A DNA stretch of 35,219 nucleotides from Dimorphilus gyrociliatus (Eukaryota > Annelida > Polychaeta > Dinophilidae): NCBI GenBank assembly GCA_904063045.1, contig CAJFCJ010000196.1, positions 39,919 to 75,137 on the forward strand. The letters are read 5' to 3'. The position numbers were made by a program, and so were the translations under genes. Below are positions 1-10,027 of the stretch, one piece after another (position 1 is the first letter of the stretch; each line of letters opens with the position of its first letter). The notes beneath the pieces are model-generated. The model was given only the letters and a program-made list of their open reading frames with translations, searched no databases and was not told the DNA's origin.

Positions 1-834
1 AGTTTTGAACCCATCTAATTCCACTTCTATTTGAATATTGACAAAAATCAATTGGACATTGGGGTAATATCTTTCAATTTAAATCAATTTCAATTTTGTC
101 ATTTGGATGTAAGAATGGTTCAGGAAACTTAGCTAAGTTATCACAAAATTGAATTGTTCTCTTAAGAAGACAATAAGGTTTTGAAGTGTTATTGAATCTT
201 TCATAAATAAGTTCAAATTCAAATTTTGGATATTTGGTTTCATCCCCAAAAATTCTGTAATAATCTTTTGAAAAAAGCAAAGAAAACAACGCTTAAAATT
301 AGTTTGATATTTAAAGAAATAGGAAAATAGAAATTACAAGTTGCATTTAATAAAGTACACTGAACAGAAATTGGAAAGGTGAGTGTATGACTAGGTATAA
401 AAAACTGTGTCTGATATTTTCATCATAAAATGTTACATGGTTGTTTTCGTAATCTGAAAAAGGAAAACCATGCCTTTAGTCATATAAAGAAACAGTTTTG
501 AACCTTTATCACCTAAAGCTGAAAAACTATGAGCATTTACATGCAATTTATCATAGTTCATATTACCCTAACCCTAACCCAACACTGGACTTACTTTTAA
601 GCGTTTCATTATTCCTAATAAGAAAAATACTGCAAAAAACAGTTTGTCATTATGAAGTAACCAATGAGAAAAAAATAACAGGAATTGGTCATCTCTTGAT
701 AAGATATGGTTTAAATTTAGATGAATGTAAAGAATTTTGTGATAAATTTTCTTTTTGCGAGTATGAATTAACATTGTATTCTTTTGGGTTTTTTATATTT
801 ATATAATTTTAATCACAGAGCATTTGTCATTTTT
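1..834. other. No recognisable gene; weak coding-like stretch at its left end
   Basis: I see no gene I can name here. A minus-strand open frame at 74-289 (71 codons) has fairly coding-like composition, and the frame beyond its stop also reads plausibly towards base 1, so it could be the remains of a gene or an exon running off the window. I do not recognise the protein and saw no convincing splice sites. An isolated telomere-like tract (CCCTAACCCTAACCC) lies at about 567-581 without clear inverted repeats round it; it may be a relic of the MITE family described at 1257. Confidence 0.3.
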
Positions 835-993
835 TCCCCAAGGCGCCAGTTGTAAGTTATCAGCGGCTTTCTGACAGTCAAGCTACTACGTATGCAAAGG
901 ATTCCGCTTGCGGTGTACAACTTAAAACGGCCTATTTATAACTAAATAAACTTTCTGTTTCAGAAATTGTAAATGCTAAAAGTAAGTGTTACA
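835..993 (-). repeat. LTR fragment with adjacent primer-binding-site-like sequence
   Basis: Read on the minus strand, 993-851 starts TGTAA and ends TTACA, the short inverted ends typical of LTRs. It contains a TATA-like TTATAAATAGG and is followed at once by ACTGGCGCCTTGGGGA, which resembles a retroelement primer-binding site. The 143-bp length would suit short-LTR Ty3/gypsy elements such as the Mag group. No gag reading frame follows at lower coordinates, so this would be a 5'-truncated remnant or a decayed solo LTR. The call is inferred from end structure only; no second copy of this LTR was seen in the window. Confidence 0.4.
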
Positions 994-1256
994 ACTGATT
1001 TTCTTGTTTTGTTTATTTTAATAATGAACTACTGTAGTTTATGACTTTGAAACATCTGAAAATTCAAGTTTACAAACCTGAAGATATACAAAATTTGTAA
1101 ACTGATGAAGAACCAATTCCAAAATATTGAACAATATTATGCTGAATTGCAAATACACAAACTGTCTTAGTAAATGAAATTTTATTGAAAATTCATCAAA
1201 AGGCTACTTAGAGAAAAATACGAAAACTACTTTGACAGAATATATTCCGAAAATAA

Positions 1257-1464
1257 GGGGCCGACAGAAAACGTCCCCAAGTAAGCTTTTTGAAAGCAAC
1301 ATTTCAGATTGAAAAATGGCTAGAACAAGTAAAATAACTATTGATTTGTAGTTAGAGGAGTTCCATCTAAGGGTTATGGGTAATTAAAGAGGTCAGAGAA
1401 AGATAGGGGCTAGGATAGGGTTAGGGTTAAATCATGCATTTGGTGACGTTTTCTGTCGGATCCT
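1257..1464. mobile_element. MITE copy A (8-bp TSD, telomere-like core)
   Basis: A 208-bp non-coding element. Its inverted ends share the core CGACAGAAAACGTCCCCAA (left) and the complement of CCGACAGAAAACGTCACCAA (right). It is flanked by a perfect direct repeat GAAAATAA at 1249-1256 and 1465-1472, as expected of an 8-bp target-site duplication. Near the right end it has GGGTTAGGGTTA on the plus strand, so it lies in the opposite orientation to copies B and C. An 8-bp duplication suits several cut-and-paste superfamilies (hAT, P, Merlin); I cannot decide between them. Confidence 0.8.
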
Positions 1465-1472
1465 GAAAATAA

Positions 1473-2839
1473 TCATATGATATTGCTGCTGGGTTTATGT
1501 ATGAACAATTTTGAAATTATTACAGTATTAGTACGATGGTTGTGTTTATAAACTGAAGAAAAGAAAAGAAAAAAAAATATCAATTCTGTTGTCATGAATT
1601 TCATGAATCAGTCATTAAAGGTATTTTATATATTATTATATTTTTATTACTTTTGAAACAAATGTACATTTTTATAGAAAACACTGCTTAATGTAATATT
1701 TAATATCAAATTTCAAAACAAAATTTTATGCCTATAGCTCATTAAGATGGAACAGAAATATTAATGTCGTATGTTCACGTCAATCTTTTTGAGACGTTTC
1801 AAATAGTCGTATGAAATCGGGAAATGAAAAATGATCTGAAAGCACAGGAACCAAATAGAATATAACAGAAAACATCCCCAACTGGGACAGAAGTTGCCCA
1901 AACCAGAGACAGAAATTGGCCATAGGATTTCTAGTAAAAAGTATCAAAACGATAAATACGTTCCGAAATTGGCATTTAAACAATTGACATATAGATTGTG
2001 TGTTTGGGGACCAGATATCACTTATATTCCCATTTTTCTCAAAAACAATCAACAAGTTTGGTTATAACATTAAGTTAATCTTTAAGTTGAAAAATTCCAT
2101 TGGAATAATGCGAGATGGAAGAAATGGTACAGCCAGTCTCATTTCAAACCATTGTCCATAAGACGCTGCTCAAGACCTTTCTAACGGTCGTTTAACACAT
2201 ACAGTGCAAAAAGGGGGAATTCTCAAATAATTCATTTCCCATATCTTTATAACTTTAAATATTGTGTTAGGCTTGAGGGATACTTATCTCATTGGATATA
2301 AATAAATTGAACCAGGAAAGCAAATATTGTTGTATGTTTTCTTAGAAATTTTATATTATCAGTTAGCAATTCTGATGTTTGTCAGTTTTATTTTCATAAA
2401 TATAATTATTAAATATCTATTTCAAGTTAGTAAATTTTCATCAATGTTTAGGACATTTATCGTTAACACATTATTACAATTTCAAGCAATTCACCCATAG
2501 TATTAACAGTTTTTCATTCATTCAAATTTCGAGTATTGTGAATTCTATCTTAATTCATTCTCAAACAACAGCCTCATACTTTCTCTTTATTGACAAATAT
2601 ACAAACAAACTTCGCCACTTTCTTTCCCTTGTCGATATGCACTTATAAGTAGTTTTAAATATAAGCTCGATGATGCGCTTAGATATATCTGCACTGCTTG
2701 TTAATACGCTTTATTTATTTATTGACTACTATTCATAAATAAAAACTGAACAATTTTTTCACAATACTTTCCTCTATCGAGAAAGTGGCATCTGGTTTGA
2801 TATTTTAGTTATATAGCATAGATTTCAGATATACTTTTC
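1473..2839. other. No gene seen; one MITE-like fragment
   Basis: No convincing reading frame or exon was found. At about 1868-1915 there are several degenerate copies of the MITE end motif (ACAGAAAACATCCCCAA followed by GACAGAAGTTGCCC and GACAGAAATTGG), probably a broken member of the family at 1257. The stretch 2600-2790 is richer in CG and contains GCCACTTTCT and its reverse complement; it may be the 3' flank of the CD225 gene. Confidence 0.35.
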
Positions 2840-2846
2840 TTTATTA

Positions 2847-3429
2847 TCATCTATGCTTGATAACTGTCATAATAACCCTTACGAACAAGCCTATCGTTCC
2901 TAAAGCTATTCCCACAATAATAGCAGCAATCGCCAGGTACTTTGCCACTTGTGCTTTCATTCTCGCTTCTTCAAGATAGCCAAAGTCTCTCGCTCTTCTG
3001 CTTGCAATACTCTTTACAAGTGACGCTATTCCAAGGCAAAAACAGAATACCAGCGCAATGATACTTAAAACCTTATGATACGAAGAAAAAATGCATACAA
3101 AAAGGAAATTACATTGTATATTGTTACCATTGTATCTCGCAAATATGGTCTCTGAACAATCAAATGACTAGGATGCTGGACATAAAGTTGCGTTGCCGGC
3201 GCATTCGATGTTGGTTGAAATAAAGATATTCCAACTATATGAGAATCGGGTTGAGAGTTTGGAATTATCTATAATAAATTATTCTCATTAGTTTTTGTAT
3301 ATTAAAATAATAATTTTCCAATTTTACGCTATCAGATGCATTAGAAAATATATGCTCCCGGGGTTGTTGCTCATTTATAGACCTATAAGGAGGTGGTAGA
3401 TCCTTTACTTCACTTGTTGATTGTTCCAT
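2847..3429 (-). CDS. CD225/dispanin (IFITM-like) transmembrane protein, three exons
   Basis: I reconstructed this gene by splicing; no single open frame shows it. Minus-strand exons are 3429-3328, 3268-3113 and 3071-2847 (TGA), with GT..AG introns of 59 bp and 41 bp, both in phase 0, giving 160 residues. The N-terminus is soluble and holds a PPPY motif, a common endocytic or WW-binding motif of dispanins. Exon 3 encodes the CD225 arrangement: a hydrophobic segment (IIALVFCFCLGIASLV), a basic intracellular loop with ARDFGYLEEARMKAQVAKY, and a second hydrophobic segment (LAIAAIIVGIALGTIGLF). Family members are two-pass membrane proteins with roles in membrane fusion and trafficking; the specific role here is unknown. 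AATAAA lies directly after the stop (2845-2840). The exon count, phases and domain spacing agree, so I am fairly sure of the family. Confidence 0.82.
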
Positions 3430-3671
3430 TCTTTTTTCTGCAAAAGAAAATATCGCAAAAATAAGGTAATATTAGGTCAAGGAAACACTACCATTTAATA
3501 ATTCAAGAAATTCTGTAAGGATTGGGAAGAGATATGCTTTAGATATGTTTACCTGGCCATAAAGCAACACCCAATCCATATAAATAGAAACCCTTTCTCC
3601 CTACTTCAAAAATACATAGCCAGCTGGATAAAAAACATTCTAACACGACTAATGTCAGAATACAAAATCAA

Positions 3672-3889
3672 GTCTGCGACAGAAAACGTTCACAAATTCC
3701 TGCTTTTACCCTAACCTTAACCCTAACCCAGAACTTGACTGTACATAACCTTTCCAATACCCCTAACTCTAAGAGGAGCCCAGACCCTCCTATGTAGAAA
3801 TCAGTTGCTGTATTCTGCTTGCTAAGCATATCTCAATCCAAAATCTAGCCTTCAAATTTCTCGTTTATGCACGTTTTCTGTCCACCCCG
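3672..3889. mobile_element. MITE copy B (8-bp TSD, telomere-like core)
   Basis: A 218-bp element of the family at 1257. The left end reads GCGACAGAAAACGTTCACAA and the right end GCACGTTTTCTGTCCACC. It is bounded by a perfect 8-bp direct repeat AAAATCAA at 3664-3671 and 3890-3897. Just inside the left end lies CCCTAACCTTAACCCTAACCC, followed by a shared core (CCTAACTCTAAGAGGAGCCC and TAGAAATCAGTTGCTG) also seen, decayed, at 5283-5330 and in copy C. It has no coding capacity. Confidence 0.8.
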
Positions 3890-4240
3890 AAAATCAATAA
3901 TAACACTGCTTTAGAATTGCAAACTAATGTTTAGAAATTTCAATCAGTGAGAAACAACAAAATTTACCTTTACGATTTTATTGAAAATTTAATCACTGTT
4001 GATAAATTGTCTAACTCATATGTCAGAAACATATTAAATATAATAAAGGGAGCAACTATTATTTCATGTCAATAAATTCTCCATGGAGTGGGTAAACAAT
4101 AATATTACAGTACTATTTTACAAACAGCAACATTTAGTTTCCTTGGAGATAGATATGATTTGGACTAGAAGAATTAGTAGACGCAAAATAAAAACTATCG
4201 TACTGCAAGTTACAACAGTGCTGATTGTACAGTTATAATT

Positions 4241-4578
4241 TTAAATTTAAATGTTTAAGCAAGTAATAATATGAAAGTTCAATAGCTGAATAGATCATTT
4301 GTAATAGAAAGTTGTCAAATTACCAGACTAGGACCCAATGTTGAGTGAACTGTCTGGTTCATATTTATCTTTAGAAGCAGAATGTTACAAGGTTCAACAT
4401 TTAACAAAGGTAAATGAGTTATAACTGGTAATTAGAGATGAATGTTGAGAATGACTAATCTATATTTAGCCAAATGTTATTGCATTTTCTTACATAGGTT
4501 TCTAAGAGGTACATGTATAAATTACATATGGTTAAAGCAAAAAATAAAACAAGAGTTGTACACTATGGCTTTAAATAC
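4241..4578 (+). repeat. Dispersed repeat, copy 1
   Basis: This stretch matches, with substitutions and an internal deletion, the reverse complement of 12420-12957. Shared blocks include TTAAGCAAGTAA, TTCATATTTATCTTTAG, ATGTTACAAGGTT and GCATTTTCTTRCATAGGTTT. An AATAAA occurs near its end (about 4541). It may be an LTR or a non-autonomous element; I could not establish ends or a target duplication. Confidence 0.6.
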
Positions 4579-6151
4579 GTTAGGTTAGGACATCATCTAA
4601 AAAAATAAGGATTTTTTTCATCACATTTTTAAAAGGATTGAAGACAACTTACAAACATAATTAAATAAATTTTGAGTTATATATTTGTTGTGTAAAAGTA
4701 ACCCAGACCTAACCCTTACCTAGCCTATCAAAACCCTAAAACTAACCTAGGCCTAAAATTGGACAAAATCTCCAGAAATTGGCTTTCAAAAATCAATTTT
4801 TTAGTTGTCTAATGCAAATACAAGCATATAATATAATATCTAGCAGTTGAACAACAATTTTTTATCAAATTACATATAAAATTTCAATCAATAAGTTTAG
4901 AAATTGAGCAACAAATCTTTAGGACGAAATCTCCAGACACCTCGTTGCTGGAGTTGATGCATATAATCAATATCATATTCTCTGTATTCAATTAAATTAA
5001 TATAGCTCTCATTTTTGTAGATACTTCAAGTTTATCTTTCCTTACTCAGCATAGCTACACCGTGAGCAGAGCTATTCTTGTTGCAAATTACGTCGTTACT
5101 ATGGCCATCTAACCTTTAATTTATAGAGTAAGATCCATCTTGTTCAGTTTCAGTTAAGACGACAACGCTTTATTGAGTAACAATTTTGGAAACCAAATAT
5201 ATATTACAAATACAGGAATGTAGTATACATATAATGGTCACAAAATATAGTTTTACAATAAGGCAAAGCTTGTATACATCTAACTTTCAAGAGTACCCTT
5301 AGCCCCTGGTAGAAGTCAGTGGCTGTCTTCTTCCTCCCAGCCATTTTCTTAAAAATATATAGTAATCAAAATAAATCTAAATTGAAAAATCATAATTAAG
5401 TATTACTGAGGTAAAAGTAAAAATAGTGTATTTATGAAGATTTGTTATAAATTATAAAAGAAAATTTTTCATAAAAGAGATAAAAAACAGACTAATTCTT
5501 TGACAATTGTTTCAAAATAGAAATTCTTTTCTGAAGAGATTTTTTAACAAATATTCCGAAAATGAATATATCGTTTTTCAGTCTTTTATCTGTTATTGCT
5601 TGATATTTTTCGCAATGAAAATAGTAGTCAAATTTCTATTATTAATTTGTCATATATTTAAAAGAGAACAAAGCAGAGTAACTAATCCACTCACTCTGTA
5701 AAATAAGTTCTTTTTAATTTCAGTGTTTGTTGTTGCTAAAGAATTTTGATGAGTAGTTTTACAATCTCAAATCTTTGTGCTACACTCATATTTTCTAGTT
5801 TCTTTTTCATGGCAAAATTTTGAAAAAAATTGATATTGTGCAAGATTTATTATGTCACTTTTATCAAGAATTACTAAGTGCTTTCACTTCAAATTTATCT
5901 AACTGAATTTAGATTTCTCTCAATTGTTCTGTTACAGGACTTTTTATCTATATATGATATGACATCAAGTCAACTAAGTTGACATAGATATGAGATTGAG
6001 TCAAATATTCCTTCCCCCAGCACAAAAAACAATGAATCCTAACCCTATTCTTTTTAACATGTTGAAAATGCCCATTGGATTTATATTTATGTCAAATTTT
6101 CTATAAAATTAAAAAAAAACATCCAGAACAACTTTAATAACAATACAAAAG
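4579..6151. other. No gene seen; decayed MITE material
   Basis: Nothing here could be supported as a gene. Around 4705-4770 there are CCTAACCC-type tracts and 'GGACAAAATCTCCAG', and 5283-5345 resembles the MITE core of copies B and C, so an old, eroded MITE probably lies here. A plus-strand frame of about 40 codons ends in TAA at about 5113 and a 64-codon frame lies at 5507-5701; neither has a recognisable motif. The stretch 5045-5170 is less AT-rich than its surroundings, for reasons I cannot give. Confidence 0.3.
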
Positions 6152-6361
6152 ATACAACAGAAAACGTCCCCAATTTGCATGGTTGAACCCTAACCCTAAC
6201 CTAGCCCTTGTCTCTCCTTAACTTTTTTGATTTCTCCTAACCCTTAGATGGAACCCTCCCTAACTATAAATCAAAAGCTACATTACTCCTCCTAACCATT
6301 TTTCAATTCAAAATGTTCCATTCAAAAATCTCATTTGGGGACATTTTATGTCAGCCCCCAT
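6152..6361. mobile_element. MITE copy C (telomere-like core)
   Basis: A 210-bp member of the same family. The left end contains ACAGAAAACGTCCCCAA and the right end TTTGGGGACATTTTATGTCAG. Inside the left end is AACCCTAACCCTAACC. The flanks TACAAAAG (6144-6151) and TACAAAAA (6362-6369) match in seven of eight positions, which fits an 8-bp target duplication with one later change. It is non-coding. Confidence 0.72.
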
Positions 6362-6369
6362 TACAAAAA

Positions 6370-7040
6370 TAAATACATTTTGAGGTGTTGAAAATATCAA
6401 GTAGACTTTAAAAGCTATAATACAATTTTTTTCTAAATATTTTTCTTTATTCAGAAGAGGAGACATAAATTTGGGAAGTAAGAATAAAGGGAAGAAGCTG
6501 ATAACAAAAAGTGACTTAAAAAAATTTAATAAAAATCTTATTTTAACTGGAAAAAGAGTTGCCTAAGAGACTGTGATAAATACCTCAGGTGTTGAAAGGG
6601 AATAACAGTCTGATCTCCTCTTATAACCCTGCTGGTTCCTTGACCATATCCCGGGAAGTCTTCAATATATTTTTCTCTTTTTTTCATCTCAGAGTGTCAT
6701 TCCCAAAATTAGCTTGTTAACCTGTCAAAAATAATTAAAATTTTTGAAAAGTATCAGTGATGACTAAATGAGAAAAAAACTTGCCAGAAGAAAAAAAATT
6801 AATGATGAACAATTTGATTTATGGTATTATTTTCTTGTCATTTTGTTTATCTTTATGGTTTTACAACTTTTACAGTTCAAATAAAAAAATAGTCAATTTT
6901 TTTTATTCTGAATTCAGGAAGTGAAATAGAAAGAAAACTAAGCCATATTTTATATTTCACAATTTTTGTAAAGCATTTACACTTTATCTATTGACACAAA
7001 GAATCATAAATTCATTAAAAATCAAGTGTACTGATTAAAT
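6370..7040. other. No gene seen
   Basis: AT-rich DNA with many stop codons on both strands and no recognisable motif, upstream of the TSP1/C1q gene. Regulatory sequences for that gene may lie here, but none beyond the core promoter could be picked out. Confidence 0.3.
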
Positions 7041-7045
7041 TTGCA

Positions 7046-7080
7046 TATATAAATAGTTAGATTTTTGGAGAAAAATCAGA
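7046..7080 (+). promoter_or_regulatory. Core promoter (TATA box) of the TSP1/C1q-like gene
   Basis: TATATAAAT at 7046-7054 lies about 50 bp before the proposed start codon. A TCAGAG initiator-like sequence follows about 30 bp downstream of the TATA box (near 7076), the usual spacing. This would give a 5' leader of only about 25 bases. Confidence 0.6.
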
Positions 7081-7100
7081 GAGGTTTCTCTGCAGCAAAC

Positions 7101-9019
7101 ATGAAACTATTTTTTATATGCATTGGTTAGAAATATATTACTGTGTTTAATTAATAAAAATGAATAAATCTCATGTTTTTCTTTTTTTTTTAGCAATTTT
7201 CTCTACTTTCCATTATTCAAAAGGCTCTTGCAAATGTCCAATTGGAACTGATGGAAATTTAATTGATGGACTATTTAAAGACAATAAGGATTGTAACATA
7301 TATTATCATTGCAAAGCTGGTATAGAGCATAAAAGATTTTGTCCACCTGGATCAGATTTTAAACTGTATCCCAATGATAATAAATATATTATTTGCAATC
7401 CTCCTAGAAATGCTCATTGTTTAAAGCAAGAAAACAATACAATAATAGACCAGGGAATGGAAATCAATGAATGTAAAAACAAGTTTAATGGTACAGTTGG
7501 AAGTGGCACAAATGAAACTAATTATTATATTTGTATCAATGGATATGGGTGGGAGAGAAATTGTCCACCAAATATGTCCTATCAACCAAGATATCATTGG
7601 AGTGGAAGTTTTCTGGAAATCTGCAGACCATATACTCCTAAACCAACACCAAGAGATGGCCAATGGGGTGAATGGAGTCATTGGGGTTCTTGCCATCCAT
7701 ATTGTGATAGAGGTTCAAAAGTCAGAGTAAGACAATGCAATAATCCAGAACCTTTGAATGGTGGAAAATATTGTTATGGTTTACCAACAGAGACAGTGAT
7801 TTGTAATAATGGTCCCTGTATAAGAGATGGGGAACCAGCCTTCATGGTTTCTCTAATGGATAGTACACCTGAATCAACTGGAAGAATTAATTGGACTTTA
7901 GTTTCTTTAAATAAAGGGAATATCTTCAATAAAGACACTCAAGATTTATCCATTAAAAAACCAGGATTGTACTTTTTCTCTTTAACTTTAACTGGGATTT
8001 CTTTAAAGAATTTGAAGGCTACAATGTTTGGTACAGATTTGAACATTGGACTGGAAAAGAAGAGAGGTTCTTATGTTTCATCTGAAACTAGTTCAAGAAG
8101 TGGACTTTTTCTACTGGATACAGTTCACAAACCCTATATAAAGCAATTTCATTCATCATTTTTCAGTTCAATAAAAGGGATGGAAACATCCTGGCTTGGT
8201 TTCCACTACAGCTCAGATGCCTATTTATCGTGTGTAACCACAAAATCTCATTTCAACAGTTATATTCAATGGCCAAATATCACAGCAAAAAAAGGATTTC
8301 AAGAAAATAGTGATAAAAGTGAATTTCTTATTTTAGAGGATGGTCTATATTTTATAAACCTTGGATTAGGAGCTAGTAGTAATGTTCATTCTTCTAGTTC
8401 ATCCAGAAGTAAACTTGAATTCAGAATTTTCAAGTTTTCTCAATATGTCACACATATTGATTTAGAAATAAATGGTCTGTTTTTCAAAAACAACAACATT
8501 TCATTAGAACAACAATCACAGACAACAATTTCAAGATTGAGTAAAGGTTATATTATTAAAACATATGGCTATACTTCCTCAGGTTCAATGTCATTATACT
8601 CTAATGACAATATCCCATCATACTTTAATCTTTTTAGATTAAATGATTCCTTACCATATTTTGAAGGAAAAACAACAAGTTCAACTTGTGCTGAATTTAG
8701 AAAAGTGAATATATACTATATCTTGACTGATAAATTTCAGTTGTGGGATAAAGAAAATAATGAATTTAAAATAAAGAAAACTGGAAACTATTACTTTGAA
8801 TTTTCTTTCTCACAATATAGGCATGATTCATTGGATGTAAGGTTATTTCAAAATAATGATCTTGTGGCTGTATCAAAAAAACATAATAGTGCTGAATTTA
8901 CTGATATGTTTACAAGAACAGCTCTCTTACATATTGAGGCTGGTGATAAATTATTCTTTATGAACCATGGTTGTATTGGTAGTTTTGCACATTTTGTATT
9001 GGTTTATGTTTCGGAATAA
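7101..9019 (+). CDS. Secreted chitin-binding / thrombospondin-1 / C1q-like multidomain protein
   Basis: The best model has a 25-base first exon (7101-7125, MKLFFICI), a 68-bp intron with a strong polypyrimidine tract ending at 7193, and one long exon 7194-9019, giving 616 residues with a signal peptide. A single-exon reading from 7160 (619 codons) also gives a signal peptide, but lies further from the TATA box. Domains, numbered in the 619-codon reading: two cysteine-rich peritrophin-A (CBM14)-like modules (about 24-87 and 105-155; DCNIYYHC and YYICINGYGWERNCPP are typical), one TSP type 1 repeat (167-220; WGEWSHWGSC and six cysteines), then three beta-rich C1q/TNF-like segments (about 226-350, 355-495, 500-619), each with a 'GLYFF/GNYYFEF'-type strand. 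N-glycosylation sites are frequent. A role in extracellular matrix, cuticle or innate recognition is plausible but inferred. The two N-terminal modules are clearer than the C1q-like segments. Confidence 0.85.
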
Positions 9020-9131
9020 TATTCTATTTTTTTTTGGCCTATTTTAAAAATTCTGTTTACAAAACATATACAGGATTATTAAATGAATGATATAACTCTC
9101 TGATGACTACAATGGTTTTGGTCTATTCTAT

Positions 9132-9137
9132 AATAAA
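9132..9137 (+). promoter_or_regulatory. Poly(A) signal of the TSP1/C1q-like gene
   Basis: AATAAA lies 113 bp after the TAA stop at 9017-9019. Other A/T-rich candidates follow, but this is the first canonical signal. Confidence 0.5.
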
Positions 9138-9410
9138 AGCAGAAGAAACTTTGTGTTAAAAATAGGCGAACAATGATTTTTAATTTCTTAATTAATGAAA
9201 AAACTAAAATAACTCATTAATTTTTTCTCTTATTAAATATGTTTTATCTATTGATTTTCAACAGTTAATAAATAAAAAGTTATTGGCAGTTTTAGATAAT
9301 AACTCAAGAATTGAATTGTGGCTTTAATTCTGCATTGTAACAATTTTTTTCCATTATCCATATATCCTGGATCTGAATTTCTGCAATAATCATTGCAGTA
9401 TGACAAAATC

Positions 9411-9561
9411 GGGGTCGGGTGTGAACGTACCTGGGTGCGAACGTACCCGGGTGCGAACGTACCCTGGGCGGGTGCGAACGTACCCTGGGCGGGTGCGAAC
9501 GTACCCAGGTACGTTCGCACCCTATTTTTATATTTATTTTATTTTTGAATTTTTGAATAAA
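9411..9561 (+). repeat. MULE-1 left TIR with subrepeat array
   Basis: The first ~120 bp hold five direct copies of GGTGYGAACGTACC, separated by GG or TGGGCGG-type spacers, then one inverted copy (GGTACGTTCGCACC), then a ~45-bp AT-rich inner part ending GAATTTTTGAATAAA. Each unit is nearly palindromic. The layout recalls Foldback/NOF-type TIRs of the MULE superfamily. Confidence 0.92.
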
Positions 9562-10027
9562 CATGTACATTGACACCCTTTTTTCCTTCTGTTCCTTCAT
9601 TATATATTTGTTAATATATTGATTTGATAGAATGCAGATATTAAATAGAATACATATCCCATCAATATTAAATTACTACTTTAAAAGAAAATGTTGTTGA
9701 AAGTGAAATAGCAGCCATTTTAATAGTGATAGTTTTATTAAATAAACTTTCACTTGGAATATTTATCCTTGCAAAAGTAAAGCTATATTTACTGAATAAA
9801 TTTGGACAAAGTTCTTCTTGGAAGCTTCAACAGAAGTGAGTATTTATATCTAATCATTGAGATTGTTGATTCATGATATTTTGATGTAATATACTATCTT
9901 CAATTGTGAAAAAGCTGAATATTTTTCATAAATAAAATTTCAGCCATTTTGAATATTTGGAAAGGAAATTTATTGATAACTGGAAATATTTTTAGATAAC
10001 CATCTACATTTGATTGAAGATTAAAAA

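Noticed and set aside
567-581. Chromosome end or telomere junction suggested by CCCTAA repeats
   Set aside because: Only two or three repeats occur at each site, they are interstitial, and most lie inside MITE copies.
498-806. 102-codon plus-strand open frame near the left end
   Set aside because: It starts at a non-ATG codon, has no recognisable motif and overlaps a telomere-like tract; its composition fits chance in AT-rich DNA.
5507-5701. 64-codon hydrophobic plus-strand frame
   Set aside because: It has no ATG start, no domain and no splice context; its hydrophobicity follows from T-rich DNA.
9411-9530. CRISPR-like array of short repeats
   Set aside because: Spacers are only a few bases long and similar, the array is mirrored at the other end of a transposon, and the genome is eukaryotic.
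9248-9600. Minus-strand frames with repeated 'GTFAPAQ' or 'VRSHPP' peptides
   Set aside because: They are translations of the MULE-1 TIR subrepeats, not proteins.
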